From: Alphaproteobacteria bacterium
GTDB taxonomy: Bacteria > Pseudomonadota > Alphaproteobacteria > Rhizobiales > Hyphomicrobiaceae
Assembly (NCBI GenBank): GCA_022600345.1
Contig: JAHZKP010000104.1
Span: forward strand, 1-39,713
Length of the DNA stretch: 39,713 bases
Direction: 5' to 3'
Shown piece by piece: positions 1-9,057 of this stretch. Below the pieces are notes generated by a model that worked only from the letters and a program-made list of their open reading frames with translations, was not told the origin of the DNA and did not search any database. How positions within the stretch are numbered: the first letter of the stretch is position 1; each line of letters starts with the position of its first letter. The position numbers and the translations under genes were made by a program.

Positions 1-410
1 ACCCGAAGGGCCGGGCGGATTTGCGCCAATCTCTGCGCATCCCGTCTTGCCCGTGGCACCGCCACGCGCTGCGCCGGTCCACTTGATCTTGTCACTAATC
101 CGCCTCGGCAGAATGGTTCGATTTGGTCGGAAAGTGCTCTACCAGGCTGTTGGGGTACAGCTAACGATCTTGCAGCCGACCGTTGTCTCCGCACAAATTT
201 GAAATGAATCCGGCAGGTGTTTCGTGGGGAACAGCGGTGTGCCCGGGGTTCTCGTAGGTTGGCTTTGTCGCCGGGGTTAGACCCCCGTACTCCTCCTCCG
301 AGGACGTAACCCGGGCGAGCATACTCTAACCGGGATTGTCAGGGTCCTCCCCCCGTCCTTCCCCCATCGGCTGCTGCTCCCTGGCGGCCGCTCCCTGACA
401 AGCCCATCTG
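1..410. other. Gene-free flank upstream of a plus-strand terminator
   Basis: I recognise no protein here. Several frames are open from base 1 to about 204, so the 3' end of a gene entering from the left cannot be excluded, but none of the translations resembles a known family. Bases 241-250 can pair with 308-316, with one bulged G, and smaller GC-rich hairpins lie between them (for example TCCTC with GAGGA around 290-304). This structure runs towards the strong intrinsic terminator at 411-445. The region may therefore hold the end of a plus-strand transcript or a structured RNA. I found no match by eye to RNase P RNA, tmRNA or SRP RNA. Confidence 0.35.
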
Positions 411-445
411 CCCCCCAGCGCTGCGAAACGCTGGGGGGTTTTTTT
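411..445 (+). terminator. Rho-independent terminator
   Basis: A perfect 10-bp GC-rich stem (411-420 with 429-438) encloses the 8-base loop CTGCGAAA and is followed at once by seven T (439-445). The T-run is on the plus strand, so it ends a transcript coming from the left, convergent with rne. In the rne direction the hairpin has no U-run after it and would be weak. Confidence 0.9.
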
Positions 446-496
446 GTCTGGGCGACGTTAAAGAAACGATGTCGGACGTCACTGGAGTTGCCCGGC

Positions 497-3400
497 TTAT
501 TCTCCGAGCAGTTTTCTTTGCCACCAACCGCGTCGAACCGGTTTATCCGTGCCGGAGTCTGCGGACGGGTTTGCAGAAGCTGGTTGGGCATCGCCATCGC
601 CATCGCTGTTGGAAGCTTGGCCGTCGTCGCCCGCACCGGTCGGGGCAACGGTAATGCGTTCGATACGCGGTTCGCTTGTCGCCTGCTCGCCTCGATTGCG
701 CCGGGCAGGAGGCTTTTCAGCTTGCTGCTCCGTTGCCGCATCGGAGGCACCGTTGGCGTTGGTTGGTTCATCTGATGGCTGGCTTTGTACCGAGCGATCC
801 CCATTATCGGCTGCAATTTCAGGCTGGGTATCTGCTGCGTCGACGTGACCGGGGCCGGTTGATTCGGGTTGAGGTTCGACGGGCGGAGTTCCATCATCGT
901 CAGGCGTCGTTATTTCGATATTGCGGGCCTTGGCGGAAGCCGGCTTGCTGTCATCGCCGTGATCCTGACTGGCGCTGTCTTTGGATGCATCCGACTGGGC
1001 AGCAAGATCTTCTTCGCTGCTTTCAGTGGGGTTGCCGTCAGCGTCGACTGCACCTTCGGGGGCATCGTCGCGATTGCGAACGCGATTGCGGCGGCCACCT
1101 CGGCGGCCACGACGTCTCCTGCGGTTTGATGAGCGTTCCTCGCTGCCGTCTTGCTCGTCACCATCGGCTGTAACACCGTTGTGGCCGGTATCCTCGTCGT
1201 TGTCGGCTGTATCGTCGGCAGCATCGGTTGGCGTTTCAACAGCGGAATTCTCGGCGTTATCGTCATCTGTTGGTTGTTCTGCGGAACCGCGTTCGCCGTT
1301 GCGACGGCCGCCACGGCGGCGGCGTCGGCGGCGGGGACGGCTGCGTTCTTCACCGTCGCCTTCGCCATCTTCGTTGCTGCGGTCGCGGGTTCGCGCCGTG
1401 GTGCCTGCTTCCTCGTCTTTGTCGCCTTCAAATCCCCAATCGACGCTGACCGCATCGGCGCGGGCCGAGGCTGGTGCGGGTGCGGCTGCACCTTTCTCGA
1501 TGGTGAAGTTTGCTCCGGCCATTTTGGCGGAGGATTCGATGGAGATGGGCATGCCGAGCCGCTTTTCCATATCGATCACGAAGTCGCGCTTGTTGTTGAG
1601 AATGTAGAGTGCGACTTCCGCAGTCGTGGAGGCGATGAGTGAGTGGCGGCCACCGGCCATGACGGTATCTTCGAGACCGCGAAGGACACCCAGGGCGACC
1701 GATTCAACGGACCGGATGATGCCGGTTCCCTGGCAGTGCTCGCATTGGGAGGTTGAGCCTTCCAACACGCCGGTGCGCAGGCGCTGGCGCGACATTTCCA
1801 ACAGGCCGAACGGGCTGATGCGGCCGACCTGGATACGGGCCCGGTCAGCATGCAGGGCGTCGCGAATGCGTTTTTCGACATTGCGGTTGTTGCGCCGCTC
1901 TTCCATGTCGATGAAGTCGATGACGATGAGGCCGGCCAGGTCGCGCAGCTTCAACTGACGGGCGACCTCATCGGCGGCTTCAAGGTTGGTGTTGAGTGCG
2001 GTTTCCTCGATGGAAAACTCCCGCGTTGAACGGCCAGAGTTGACGTCGACTGCGACCAGCGCCTCGGTCTGGTTGATGACCAGGTAGCCGCCTGAGGGCA
2101 GGTGGACGTAGGGGCTGAACATCGCATTCAGTTGGCGCTCGATCCCGTAGCGTGTGTAGAGCGGTTCGGGCTCGGAATAGCAGGTAACGTTCTTGGCGTG
2201 GCTGGGCATCAGCATGCGCATGAAACTTTTCGCGCTGCGGTAGGCGGCATCGCCGGCAACGACGACCTGGTCGACGTCCTTATTGTAGAGGTCGCGGATC
2301 GAGCGCTTGATGAGGTCGCCTTCCTCGTAGACGAGGGCGGGGGCGGTCGATTCCAGGGTCAGTTCGCGGACGCTTTCCCACAGACGCAGGAGGTATTCGA
2401 AGTCGCGGCGAATTTCCTGTTTGGTGCGTGCGGCACCGGCTGTGCGAATGATCAGGCCCATGCCTTCGGGCACGTCCAGCTCATTGGCGATGGCCTTGAG
2501 GCGCTTGCGATCCTGCGGGTTGGTGATTTTGCGCGAGATGCCGCCACCGCGGGCGGTATTGGGCATCAGGACGGTATAGCGGCCGGCCAGCGACAGGTAG
2601 GTGGTGAGAGCGGCGCCTTTATTGCCGCGTTCTTCCTTGACGACCTGAATGAGCAGGACCTGGCGGCGCTTTACGACTTCCTGGATCTTGTAGCTGCGCC
2701 GTGAGCGGCGTGGACGGGCGGGGACTTCCTCCAAGGCGTCGTCCTTGCCGATGTGCTGGCCGTGATCGGCCTCTGCGTCGGCTGTCGTATCATTATCGCG
2801 GGACTTTGAACGCCGCGAGCGGCCGCGGCGGCGGCGGCTGGTGGTGTTGCGTCCGCTGGAGCGGCGGCCGCGAGGGGCATCGGCTTCTGTGGATTCGTCA
2901 TCGGCATCGGCACTGGCGTCATCGCTGGCTTTTGCACTTGCAGGGGCGGAATCATCGGTTGCATCGATGGTGCCTGGAGCTTCGACAGCCTCAGCGGTTT
3001 CGCCGCCGGTGTCTTGCTTGTTCGATTGATCGTCAGTTGCTGTGTTGACGTCACCCTTCGGGTCTTTAGAAGCGGTTTGGTCAATAACGGTTTCGGCAGT
3101 CGCGCCAGCCGGCTGGTTGCCGTGTTCTGAAGTCACTCCATCCGGTGCGGCGTCAGGTTCTTTGGCAGATACAGGTGCCGATTGTGCGGGATCGTCGACC
3201 TGGTCTGGATTGGGTTCGTCGGATGGGTCTTCGGATACAGATGGATCGCGGACCATGGCTTGCGGCAACACCTTGGTGTCGTCGTCGCCATCTTGTTCAC
3301 CGTCGCCGGGTTGGGGGGAATCGTTGCCCGGAGCGGTGCCGCTGTCGGCGTCGCTAGCGTCGTTGCCCGCCTCAAGAGGCGGGAGGTCGTCGGAGGCCGC

Positions 3401-3982
3401 TTCAGTTGTGCCGTCATCCTCCTCAGCCTGCTGATGAGAGGAGTGTTCGTCGTCCGACGCAGCGGCTTTCTGGGCTACTTCGTCCTCGACAGCTTCGGTA
3501 TTGTGATCGTCCTGGCTGGCGTCAAGCGCGTCGGCGCCGTCGTCGTCCAGTTCGAGGCCGTCTTCATCCTCATCCCGGTCGTCGACTTCGCCGATCACTT
3601 CTACGTCTGATTCAGCGTCTTCGTCTGTGGCGACTTCTTCAACCGAGGCGTCGTCGACAAAGTCATCAGCGGAATCATCGCGTGCTTTGCTGGCACGCGC
3701 TTCTTCTTCGAGCAGGGCGAGGCGGTCTGCTACCGGGATCTGGTAGTAGTCGGGATGGATTTCGTTGAATGCGAGGAAGCCGTGACGATTTCCGCCGTAG
3801 TCGACGAAAGCCGCCTGGAGTGCCGGTTCAACCCGGGTAACTTTGGCTAGGTATATGTTCCCTCTTAGCTGTTTACGTGCAGCTGATTCGTAATCGAACT
3901 CCTCTACGCGGCCTGCGCGCAATACCACGACCCGGGTTTCCTCCGGGTGCGCGGCATCGATAAGCATTTTATTTTCAGACAT
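497..3982 (-). CDS. rne: Ribonuclease E
   Basis: Endoribonuclease E, 1161 aa, the core of the RNA degradosome: it starts mRNA decay and matures rRNA and tRNA. The S1 domain begins at the N-terminus (KMLIDAAHPEETRVV) and is split by an acidic Asp/Glu/Ser-rich insertion at about residues 94-427, then resumes at YKIQEVVKRRQVLLIQVVKEE. The catalytic DNase-I-like part contains VAVDVNSGRST and IVIDFIDM, carrying the expected Mg-binding Asp residues. The Zn-link reads CEHCQGTG. The C-terminal half is disordered with two Arg-rich blocks (RRRRRRRGGRRNG and RRRRRGRRGGRRN) and ends in RRGWWQRKLLGE. The GWW motif is known in Caulobacter RNase E to bind PNPase. ATG at 3982 has GAGG upstream; Met-6 is an alternative start. 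The gene is divergent from amiC. Confidence 0.97.
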   Translation of the reverse strand: MSENKMLIDAAHPEETRVVVLRAGRVEEFDYESAARKQLRGNIYLAKVTRVEPALQAAFVDYGGNRHGFLAFNEIHPDYYQIPVADRLALLEEEARASKARDDSADDFVDDASVEEVATDEDAESDVEVIGEVDDRDEDEDGLELDDDGADALDASQDDHNTEAVEDEVAQKAAASDDEHSSHQQAEEDDGTTEAASDDLPPLEAGNDASDADSGTAPGNDSPQPGDGEQDGDDDTKVLPQAMVRDPSVSEDPSDEPNPDQVDDPAQSAPVSAKEPDAAPDGVTSEHGNQPAGATAETVIDQTASKDPKGDVNTATDDQSNKQDTGGETAEAVEAPGTIDATDDSAPASAKASDDASADADDESTEADAPRGRRSSGRNTTSRRRRGRSRRSKSRDNDTTADAEADHGQHIGKDDALEEVPARPRRSRRSYKIQEVVKRRQVLLIQVVKEERGNKGAALTTYLSLAGRYTVLMPNTARGGGISRKITNPQDRKRLKAIANELDVPEGMGLIIRTAGAARTKQEIRRDFEYLLRLWESVRELTLESTAPALVYEEGDLIKRSIRDLYNKDVDQVVVAGDAAYRSAKSFMRMLMPSHAKNVTCYSEPEPLYTRYGIERQLNAMFSPYVHLPSGGYLVINQTEALVAVDVNSGRSTREFSIEETALNTNLEAADEVARQLKLRDLAGLIVIDFIDMEERRNNRNVEKRIRDALHADRARIQVGRISPFGLLEMSRQRLRTGVLEGSTSQCEHCQGTGIIRSVESVALGVLRGLEDTVMAGGRHSLIASTTAEVALYILNNKRDFVIDMEKRLGMPISIESSAKMAGANFTIEKGAAAPAPASARADAVSVDWGFEGDKDEEAGTTARTRDRSNEDGEGDGEERSRPRRRRRRRGGRRNGERGSAEQPTDDDNAENSAVETPTDAADDTADNDEDTGHNGVTADGDEQDGSEERSSNRRRRRGRRGGRRNRVRNRDDAPEGAVDADGNPTESSEEDLAAQSDASKDSASQDHGDDSKPASAKARNIEITTPDDDGTPPVEPQPESTGPGHVDAADTQPEIAADNGDRSVQSQPSDEPTNANGASDAATEQQAEKPPARRNRGEQATSEPRIERITVAPTGAGDDGQASNSDGDGDAQPASANPSADSGTDKPVRRGWWQRKLLGE

Positions 3983-4277
3983 CGATGCTGTTCCTCAGCG
4001 CGCCGAGTTGGTCTCGAGGCAAGGCAGGCCGGATAGTCAACGGCTGCCGTACGCCGCAAGGCGGCGCGCGCAGTTGAGATTTGTGATTGGAAGTTTGTGA
4101 TGGCGGTTGCGGCGCTCGTCGGCGTGTTTCGGCGCGAATTGGCGCGCAGAGCCCGAAGCACTAGGTGCCTGCGGTCTTGTTTGCTGAATGACGAGCGTGC
4201 AGTGTTCATTTGCAGTGTTACTTTCAAGTGCGGATGGCGTGCCCTCAAGATTGTTTGAGGTCCAGCCAGCCGATCGT

Positions 4278-4314
4278 CCTTCCCATCAGGGAAGGTGCGT
4301 GGCGGATTCGCCAC
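4278..4314 (-). promoter_or_regulatory. Paired hairpins in the presumed rne leader
   Basis: Two perfect hairpins stand 3 bases apart: CCTTCCC (4278-4284) with GGGAAGG (4289-4295) around ATCA, and GTGGCG (4299-4304) with CGCCAC (4309-4314) around GATT. They lie about 300 bases upstream of the rne start, in no coding frame I trust. The GGGAAGG and GTGGCG arms suggest a structured RNA element. Its role, and even the transcribed strand, are inference. Confidence 0.45.
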
Positions 4315-4688
4315 AGCAGGTCTCGCGAACACCGGTCTGGCGATCACGCGGGAGGACATTGAAGCCAAGCTTCGTCCAAATGACGCGAATCGCATCGGAT
4401 TATCAATTAGTCCGCGTCCTTTGCCAGGCAACGCGGGAGATAAATCGAATGACGGCGAACAGGCCGTATCAACAGATCGCGCGATGAATCTTCGCCGCTT
4501 TCCCTGTCGAAACGATGACGCGTTCGAGCGAGCAGTGGTTGCCGGGAGAGGGGAGTTTGAACCCGCAACTCGTCAGCAAAAACATTTCCTGCCTCAACAA
4601 GGTTTAAGTGCTTGGCGTCGGACATGCAAGCGTCTCGCAGTCTTCCGCCGCCGACCAGAGTCGGTTGCAAGATCATCATGCCCGCGCA

Positions 4689-4704
4689 TTAACAAGTGGT
4701 TAAC
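4689..4704 (+). promoter_or_regulatory. Putative CtrA-binding site upstream of amiC
   Basis: TTAA (4689-4692), a 7-base spacer and TTAAC (4700-4704) match the full CtrA consensus TTAA-N7-TTAAC exactly. The site is 93 bases before the amiC start and about 700 bases from rne, so amiC is the likelier target. The window also encodes ChpT, which passes phosphate to CtrA, so the regulator should exist in this organism. Binding is not shown by sequence alone. Confidence 0.55.
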
Positions 4705-4796
4705 GGTGGTCGCGGTCTGGTACACGTGGGGTAAGAAATTGTATGGTTGGCAGTGATTTGGGTGGGAAAGTACAACTTTTTTGAAGTCGTGGGGGC

Positions 4797-6038
4797 TTGG
4801 ATTTGGTCAGCACATCGAGGCTTAGCAGGACGTTTGGGATCGCCGTTGCGGTTTTCCTGGCCATCGCAGGTGTCGCCAGCAGGCAAGCCATGGCCGGTGT
4901 GGTGGCGACCGAAGCGGTGGTTTCGGGAAACTCAAAGAAAACGGATTTCGCGCTGACGCTGTCGCAAGGCGTGACCGTCGAAGTCTTTACGCTGGCCAAC
5001 CCCTATCGCGTCATCGTCGATATGCCCGACGTTTCCTTCAAGTTACCCAAAAGCGCGGGACGCAAGGCAACGGGGCTGATTTCGGCCTATCGCTATGGTC
5101 TATTCGCGGCCAGGAAGGCGCGTGTTGTTATCGACACAGTGTCTCCGGTCAGCATCGAGAAGGCGGCGATGCGGGCCACCGGGTCGGGCTCGGTAAAACT
5201 TGAATTGTCGTTGAAGGCGATTGATGCAGCGGCCTTTGGGGCCGGTACGGGTGCGCAAAGACAGGTATCGCGCAAGACCGCGGCGGCGACCCGGCCGCAC
5301 TCCAGGCTCCCGCGTGCAGGCCGGAAGTCGAAGCCGGTGGTCGTGATCGATCCAGGGCATGGTGGGATCGATCCTGGAGCGCTAGGCGCGCGCAATGTTT
5401 ACGAAAAGAATGTGGTTCTGGCGGTCGCCAAGGTCGTGGCGGCCGAACTGGCGAAAAATGGCAAGGTCGCCGTTAAGCTGACCAGAAGCAGCGATGTGTT
5501 CGTCTCCCTGGACAAGCGGTTGGAGTTCTCGGAGGCCAATAACGCGGATCTGTTCGTTTCTCTGCATGCCGATGCAATCGCCGACAAGCGCTTTGTCGCA
5601 CAGGTGCAGGGGGCGACGGTTTATACGCTTTCCGAGCGGGCTTCCGACGAACTGGCAAGGCGGATGGCCGAACGCGAGAACAGCGCCGATGCAATTGCAG
5701 GGCTGGAGAGCCTGGATCAGGACGACACCGGAGATGTGCGCGATATCCTGATCGATCTGGTGAAGCGGGAGACGGCCAACTTTTCGACAGACTTTTCCAA
5801 CGTTCTGGTGCGTAGATTGAAACAGAGCGCGCGGCTATCGAACAAGCCGCAGCGCTCGGCGGCGTTCAAGGTGCTGAAGCAGGCCGGGACGCCATCGGTC
5901 CTGGTGGAACTGGGGTATCTGAGCAATCGTGACGACGAAAAGCGGCTTTCGTCGGCCAAGTGGCGGCGCAAGGTTGCCAAATCCATCGCCAAGGCGATTC
6001 AGGGTTATTTCGATCGGCATACGGCGATGGCGCGATAA
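4797..6038 (+). CDS. amiC: N-acetylmuramoyl-L-alanine amidase (AmiC type)
   Basis: Periplasmic zinc amidase, 413 aa, that cuts the bond between N-acetylmuramic acid and the stem peptide and so helps separate daughter cells. It starts at TTG with a G-rich stretch upstream. A signal peptide covers about residues 12-36 (hydrophobic core FGIAVAVFLAIAGV, cleavage near QAMAG). An AMIN-type domain follows at about 40-135, then a basic linker and an Amidase_3 domain at about 180-405. Likely zinc and catalytic residues sit in DPGHGG, NVYEKN, SLHAD and LVELGYLSN. The order rne / amiC-mrcA-prfB is a usual alphaproteobacterial arrangement. The CtrA box upstream suggests cell-cycle control. Confidence 0.93.
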   Translation: MDLVSTSRLSRTFGIAVAVFLAIAGVASRQAMAGVVATEAVVSGNSKKTDFALTLSQGVTVEVFTLANPYRVIVDMPDVSFKLPKSAGRKATGLISAYRYGLFAARKARVVIDTVSPVSIEKAAMRATGSGSVKLELSLKAIDAAAFGAGTGAQRQVSRKTAAATRPHSRLPRAGRKSKPVVVIDPGHGGIDPGALGARNVYEKNVVLAVAKVVAAELAKNGKVAVKLTRSSDVFVSLDKRLEFSEANNADLFVSLHADAIADKRFVAQVQGATVYTLSERASDELARRMAERENSADAIAGLESLDQDDTGDVRDILIDLVKRETANFSTDFSNVLVRRLKQSARLSNKPQRSAAFKVLKQAGTPSVLVELGYLSNRDDEKRLSSAKWRRKVAKSIAKAIQGYFDRHTAMAR

Positions 6039-6409
6039 CACTTGGTATTCCGAGGCTGAAGGTGCATCGGGTGCGGCTCAAGCGGACATCGGTGAGCGCG
6101 CTTTCGGCAACCTCGCGTCATGAGTCGGGGAGAAGATGCAATCGGTTAAGCATTTCGGGGATCGAGTCGGTTACAACTTGAGGGTATGTGCGGAAGTGTA
6201 CGGAAAGTGACTGTTGCAATGCGGTGGCTGAAATTCGAAATTGTTACCCATTGCAAAGATGTTAACCGACCGTGGGCAAAGCGCTGATATGCCAGGGGGG
6301 CAAAGCGTACGACGACGTGATGCCACATTGCACACTTAGTCATTAGCCTCCATTCGGAGGGTTTGTTGCAGTGCGGTAACGCGATAGAAGCATTGCACCA
6401 GCAGCATTG
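6039..6409. other. amiC-mrcA intergenic region
   Basis: A 371-base gap with no convincing ORF. A short hairpin, CCTCC (6347-6351) with GGAGG (6356-6360) around ATTC, is followed by GTTTGTT and could be a weak terminator for amiC or part of the mrcA leader. A single TTAAC half-site is at 6262-6266. The length suggests that mrcA has its own promoter, but I cannot place one. Confidence 0.35.
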
Positions 6410-9013
6410 ATGTCGTCTGAAACCAAGCGCCGAGGGCTGATGAGAGCGCCGATCCAACCTCCACCGAAGAAGAAACCCAAGAAGCGGCGGAAACGCAGCC
6501 TGCTTTTGGGCTTTCTTGGATTTGGTTTCGCCGCCGCGGTGGTTTTGTTCGTGGTTGGCTCGGCGGTTGCCGGCTACATGCTGATGCGCGCTTCCGAAGA
6601 TCTGCCCAATTATGAGAAATTGGCTGAATATTCACCGCCAGTGATGACGCGCATCCATGCCAATGATGGTTCATTGATCGCCGAGTATGCGCGCGAACGG
6701 CGAATTTTCGTGCCGATCAATACGGTGCCCAAGGTGGTTATCGCAGCCTTTCTTTCGGCTGAAGACAAGCGCTTCTACGAACATGGCGGGCTGGATTTTC
6801 AGGGAATCGCCCGTGCTGTGTTCAAGCTGGTTCTCGACAAGGCCCAGGGGCGGCGCGCGCGGGTTCAAGGTGCCTCGACAATCACCCAGCAGGTCGCAAA
6901 GAACTTCCTGTTGACCAGCGACCGCACGCTTGACCGCAAACTGAAGGAAGCGATCCTGGCCATCAGGATTGAGCGAACGTTCTCCAAGGACAAGATCCTG
7001 GAGCTGTATCTCAACGAGATTTATTTCGGCATCGGCTCTTATGGCGTTGCGGCAGCAGGGCTCAATTATTTCGACAAAGAGCTCAAGGATCTGACCATCG
7101 AGGAGGCTGCCTATCTGGCGGCACTGCCCAAGGCTCCCAACAACTATCACCCGCGTAAGCATACTGAAAAGGCGTTGATCCGGCGCAACTGGATCATCGG
7201 GCAGATGTACCAGAACGGGTATATCACCAAGGAAGAAGCCGAGCAGGCGCGGGCAAAGCCAATTGGCGACAATATCCGCTCGTTTGGAACCCAAATCCTG
7301 GCTGCGGACTTCTTTGCCGAAGAAGTGCGCAGGGCCTTGCTGGCGCAATATGGCGAGCAGGATTTGTATGGCGGCGGAATGTCGGTGCGCACAACGCTTG
7401 ATCCCAAGTTGCAGCACTATGCCCGCAAGGCCTTGATCGACGGGCTGGTGACGTTTGACAGGCGCAAAGGGTGGCGGGGGCCGCACGGAAAAATTGATAT
7501 CGCAGGCGATTGGGGCGCGACGCTGTATAAGGTCGAAGCGCCTGGCGATCTGCACCCCTGGAAACTGGGGGTTGTGCTCAGCTCTGAAGCGGATACGGCG
7601 GTGGTTGGCCTGAAGCCGCGAAAGGGCGGCGATGGCAAGCTTATCGAAAAGCGCGAAGCGGTGCAGTTGCAGCTCAAGCATGTGAACTGGGCCAAGAAGG
7701 TCGGTGGCGGCAAAAAGCCCAAGCAGGTTAGCGATGTTCTTTCGCCAGGCGACGTTGTTTTCGTTTCGCCGGTCGATCCGCTCGACCCGACGGGCGCCTG
7801 GGAATTGATGCAGATCCCGGAAGTGGGCGGCGGTATCGTTGCCATGGACCCGCATACAGGCCGCGTTTTGGCGGTTGTGGGTGGCTTCTCGTTCGACATT
7901 TCGCAGTTTGACAGGGCGATCCAAGCCAAGCGGCAGCCGGGCTCGTCGTTCAAGCCGTTCGTTTATGCTGCGGCTCTTGATAATGGGTACAAGCCGACCA
8001 GTATCGTGCTTGATGCACCGATCGAGATCGAGCAGGGGCCGGGCCAGGACGTCTGGAAGCCGGAAAACTACAACAAGAGCAAATCGTATGGTCCAACGAC
8101 GCTTCGGATCGGTATCGAGAAATCGCGAAACCAGATGACAGTGCGGCTGGCCCAGGACATGGGAATGCCGCTGATTACCGAATACGCCAAACGGTTCGGC
8201 ATCTATGACGATCTGCTGCCGGTCTTGTCGATGTCTCTTGGTGCCGGCGAGACCACGCTTTTGCGGATGGCTACGGCCTACTGTATCCTGGCAAATGGCG
8301 GAAAGCGGGTTTATCCGACGTTGATCGATCGCATCCAGGACCGCTGGGGGAAATCGATATGGCGGCATGATCAGCGTACTTGCGAGGGCTGCAAAGCGGA
8401 GAGCTGGGCAGGGCAGGAGGAACCTGAAATTCCCGATGACCGGCGTCAGATCATCGATCCACATACCTCTTATCAGATGACCTCGATTTTGCAGGGCGTG
8501 GTCCAGCGCGGAACTGCGCGCAGCTTGAAAAAGCTTGGGATTCCTCTTGCTGGCAAGACGGGAACGACAAACGAGGAAAAAGACGCCTGGTTTGTGGGGT
8601 ATGCGCCAGACCTCGTTGTCGGTGTGTTTGTTGGCTACGATACGCCCCGGCCGATGGGCAAAGGCATGACGGGCGGGCAGGTCTCAGCTCCGATTTTCGG
8701 CGAATTCGTCAAGATGGCAATGCAGGGCAAGCCCGTGACGCCGTTCCGGCAACCGCCGGGGATCAAGCTGGTGCGGGTTAACTCCAAGACCGGCCTTCGG
8801 GCTACTCCGGGCGATAAGACGGCGATCATGGAAGCCTACAAGCCGTTCGAAGGGCCTGATGATGAATACTCCGTCATCGGTCTGCAGGGCGGCGACGGGG
8901 ATGCCTTTACCAATCAGGGTGCTGCTTCGTCGTCTTCGACTTCGTCATCCTACAGCCGGGCCGAGCGGCCACCAGTCGGCAACGTGGGTACGGGAAGCGG
9001 CGGGTTGTGGTAG
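6410..9013 (+). CDS. mrcA: Penicillin-binding protein 1A
   Basis: Bifunctional class A PBP, 867 aa from ATG 6410, that polymerises glycan strands and cross-links stem peptides on the outer face of the inner membrane. A very basic cytoplasmic tail (PPPKKKPKKRRKR) precedes one membrane anchor at about residues 30-56. The GT51 domain shows EDKRFYEHGG (catalytic Glu), GASTITQQVAKN and RKLKEAILAIRIE. The transpeptidase domain shows the active-site GSSFKPF near residue 512, SRN and GKTGTTNEEKDAWF. A Ser/Thr-rich tail ends the protein. Start is uncertain: ATG 6440 has GAGGG just upstream but with a short spacer. It follows amiC and precedes prfB. Confidence 0.96.
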   Translation: MSSETKRRGLMRAPIQPPPKKKPKKRRKRSLLLGFLGFGFAAAVVLFVVGSAVAGYMLMRASEDLPNYEKLAEYSPPVMTRIHANDGSLIAEYARERRIFVPINTVPKVVIAAFLSAEDKRFYEHGGLDFQGIARAVFKLVLDKAQGRRARVQGASTITQQVAKNFLLTSDRTLDRKLKEAILAIRIERTFSKDKILELYLNEIYFGIGSYGVAAAGLNYFDKELKDLTIEEAAYLAALPKAPNNYHPRKHTEKALIRRNWIIGQMYQNGYITKEEAEQARAKPIGDNIRSFGTQILAADFFAEEVRRALLAQYGEQDLYGGGMSVRTTLDPKLQHYARKALIDGLVTFDRRKGWRGPHGKIDIAGDWGATLYKVEAPGDLHPWKLGVVLSSEADTAVVGLKPRKGGDGKLIEKREAVQLQLKHVNWAKKVGGGKKPKQVSDVLSPGDVVFVSPVDPLDPTGAWELMQIPEVGGGIVAMDPHTGRVLAVVGGFSFDISQFDRAIQAKRQPGSSFKPFVYAAALDNGYKPTSIVLDAPIEIEQGPGQDVWKPENYNKSKSYGPTTLRIGIEKSRNQMTVRLAQDMGMPLITEYAKRFGIYDDLLPVLSMSLGAGETTLLRMATAYCILANGGKRVYPTLIDRIQDRWGKSIWRHDQRTCEGCKAESWAGQEEPEIPDDRRQIIDPHTSYQMTSILQGVVQRGTARSLKKLGIPLAGKTGTTNEEKDAWFVGYAPDLVVGVFVGYDTPRPMGKGMTGGQVSAPIFGEFVKMAMQGKPVTPFRQPPGIKLVRVNSKTGLRATPGDKTAIMEAYKPFEGPDDEYSVIGLQGGDGDAFTNQGAASSSSTSSSYSRAERPPVGNVGTGSGGLW

Positions 9014-9057
9014 GCAGCGTCGTTGCGATTTGAGGCCAGCGATTTTGGCGGTGGTTG

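Larger units (their letters stand above)
3983..4796. promoter_or_regulatory. Long divergent rne / amiC intergenic region
   Basis: An 814-base interval separates the divergent rne and amiC genes and has no convincing ORF. It must hold both promoters. The rne side resembles a long mRNA leader, as in enterobacteria where a structured rne leader mediates autoregulation (known there, only inferred here). Two adjacent perfect hairpins (4278-4295 and 4299-4314) and a full CtrA consensus box (4689-4704) are listed separately. Confidence 0.6.

Noticed and set aside
4540-4580. A TTTGAACCC stretch considered as a tRNA T-arm.
   Set aside because: No matching acceptor, D-arm or anticodon stem could be built around it on either strand.
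6671-8464. A 597-codon minus-strand ORF opposite mrcA.
   Set aside because: It lies wholly opposite a clear PBP1A gene with all motifs. Its Arg/His-rich translation is typical of an antisense shadow in GC-rich DNA.
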